From Torymus aiolomorphi (lineage: Eukaryota; Arthropoda; Insecta; Hymenoptera; Torymidae), in contig CM070874.1 of the NCBI GenBank assembly GCA_036365515.1, positions 93,475,842 to 93,539,841 on the forward strand: 64,000 nt of DNA. Reading direction: 5' to 3'. Shown here in pieces: positions 63,051 to 64,000 of the stretch. Position numbers and translations under genes: made by a program. The notes under the pieces were generated by a model that saw nothing but the letters and a program-made list of their open reading frames with translations, was not told the origin of the DNA and made no database searches. The first letter of the stretch is position 1; each line of letters starts with the position of its first letter.

Positions 63051-63271
63051 TTTAAAGGTTATTCAAAATTTGTGACTCCCCTCTTCAAGGCATTAAACAT
63101 ACGAAATACGAACCATGTGGTGATTTCGTATGTTTAATGCCCTGATGAGGGAAGTCACAAATACTCCCGAAACGTCGGCTTAGTAAACCACGAATCAAAA
63201 AATAGTTCGTCTGATATCCAATTTTAATAACCTGTAAATACAATTTCTTTACGAACAATTAAAAACACATC
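63051..63271 (+). mobile_element. Hammerhead-bearing palindromic insertion, locus 3
   Basis: This 221-bp insertion is flanked by a perfect 13-bp direct repeat TACCGTACAATTA (63038-63050 and 63272-63284). The inner inverted repeats of 40 bp (63068-63107 and 63123-63162) have three mismatches. An outer pair (AGGTTATT.AAAATT against AATTTTAATAACCT near 63217-63230) extends the fold. A one-sided extension of about 41 nt lies on the right. The ribozyme overlaps the right inner arm. Confidence 0.75.
63137..63181 (+). ncRNA. Hammerhead ribozyme (locus 3)
   Basis: CUGAUGA is at 63142-63148. Stem II GGGA/UCCC closes a 12-nt loop. GAAAC is at 63169-63173, then GUC with predicted cleavage after C63176. 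Stem I pairs GCC (63139-63141) with GGC (63177-63179). Stem III is the minimal AC/GU. The core is canonical; stem I is short. The left arm holds an opposite-strand partial copy lacking GAAAC. Confidence 0.7.
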
Positions 63272-63284
63272 TACCGTACAATTA

Positions 63285-64000
63285 CTTTACCAGCCATTTT
63301 CGTTAGCTTATTTTGTACCAGGGTACATGCAAATTTATTAGATTTGTAGATATCGAATTCTCAAGCTCGAAAATAGTTTAAATACGGCCGATGCTGAATG
63401 AAGCGGCTAATCGACTGCACTACGTGTCCCTACCTCTATTAAGAGACATTTATAAAAATTCTTGGTTTTTTAAAATGCCGGTTTCCACGCAGAACGTTTC
63501 TTTTCAAGTTTCTATTTTTTTACGCATAATTTATAATAATTTTCTCCTGTAGACCTTACCTTACGCCCACGTTATGCCTGTGGAACCGGGAAAACTTATT
63601 AAAAAATCTCGTGGGTTAAATTCTAATTATGAAAACCCGACCCGGATGGTCAGTGTATTGGAATAATTTCAGTTTGGATATCTAGGTCACATCCATAGGC
63701 TTAAACATCGAAACTGTATTATCCACACCTTCCGCTCAATTTGTGAAAGGGCAATTAACTCCAAAGCCTCCAACTTTATTTTAAACGTGATCAAATCTCC
63801 ATTCATGCCAACCTCAACAAAACTACAACTTTTTATATACCTACCCTCTTAAAATATCAATAACTATCTTGCCCCGGATAGCACAAGACGTTTTTTAAAC
63901 GTTATTATGACGTCAAATTTTAAACCTCGTGACGTCAGAAATATAAGTTGATCAAACATCATAATGACGTCAGTAAAACGTTGAAAATATCCAAAGAATT
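63285..64000. other. Non-coding stretch to window end
   Basis: Nothing supported. ACGTCA/TGACGTC words recur near 63908-63977 without further structure. Confidence 0.4.

Overview
The window is eukaryotic nuclear DNA from an arthropod, most likely an insect. It is AT-rich with short spliced exons (GT-AG introns), a DUF4806 gene of the kind common in insects, an errantivirus-type element, hAT, Helitron and LINE remnants, and very long TA, TC and TG arrays. A hymenopteran is a reasonable guess, but no single sequence here proves the order.

Host genes are few. A DUF4806 gene runs on the + strand from about 17.5 to 28.1 kb in at least six coding exons, with introns full of mobile DNA. Two exons of a secreted trypsin-like serine protease lie on the - strand at 44.37-44.87 kb; the serine exon is missing. 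A decayed ORC1-like fragment lies at 10.77-11.42 kb (-). CpG-rich promoter-like blocks sit at 4.79-5.44 and 50.17-51.03 kb.

The rest is mobile DNA. 0-1.6 kb and 54.9-57.4 kb: two diverged copies of a C2H2-finger transposase-like gene. 2.8-13.3 kb: tandem and dispersed repeats. 13.5-16.9 kb: MITEs and hairpin-headed repeats, including a TTAA-flanked MITE inserted in one of them. 18.2-23.6 kb: three Helitron-like non-autonomous copies plus a helicase scrap. 29.4-31.9 kb: more hairpin-headed repeats. 32.4-34.5 kb: a Helitron helicase pseudogene, followed by a 582-bp palindrome. 35.3-41.3 kb: an LTR element carrying only gag (- strand). 41.3-44.0 kb: a hAT transposase pseudogene. 46.0-47.95 kb: a LINE with ORF1 but no ORF2. 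47.95-50.17 kb: the 3' end of an errantivirus-like element (integrase tail, broken env, one LTR). 53.6-54.4 kb: a TC array and a LINE RT tail. 57.4-61.5 kb: a region bounded by about 0.4-kb inverted repeats.

The most interesting signal is a set of small palindromic insertions at 23.1, 26.0 and 63.1 kb. Each is flanked by a 12-13-bp direct repeat and each carries a complete hammerhead ribozyme core (CUGANGA, stem II, GAAAC, then GUC or GUU) with a matching stem I. The one at 26.0 kb carries a ribozyme on each strand. A fourth insertion with the same layout but no ribozyme (55.9 kb) lies inside the second transposase-like gene exactly as a GT-AG intron would. Two of the ribozyme insertions lie in introns of the DUF4806 gene with a ribozyme in the sense orientation. 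A second new-looking signal is a repeat family whose 5' end is a small hairpin with pairing-preserving base changes between copies.
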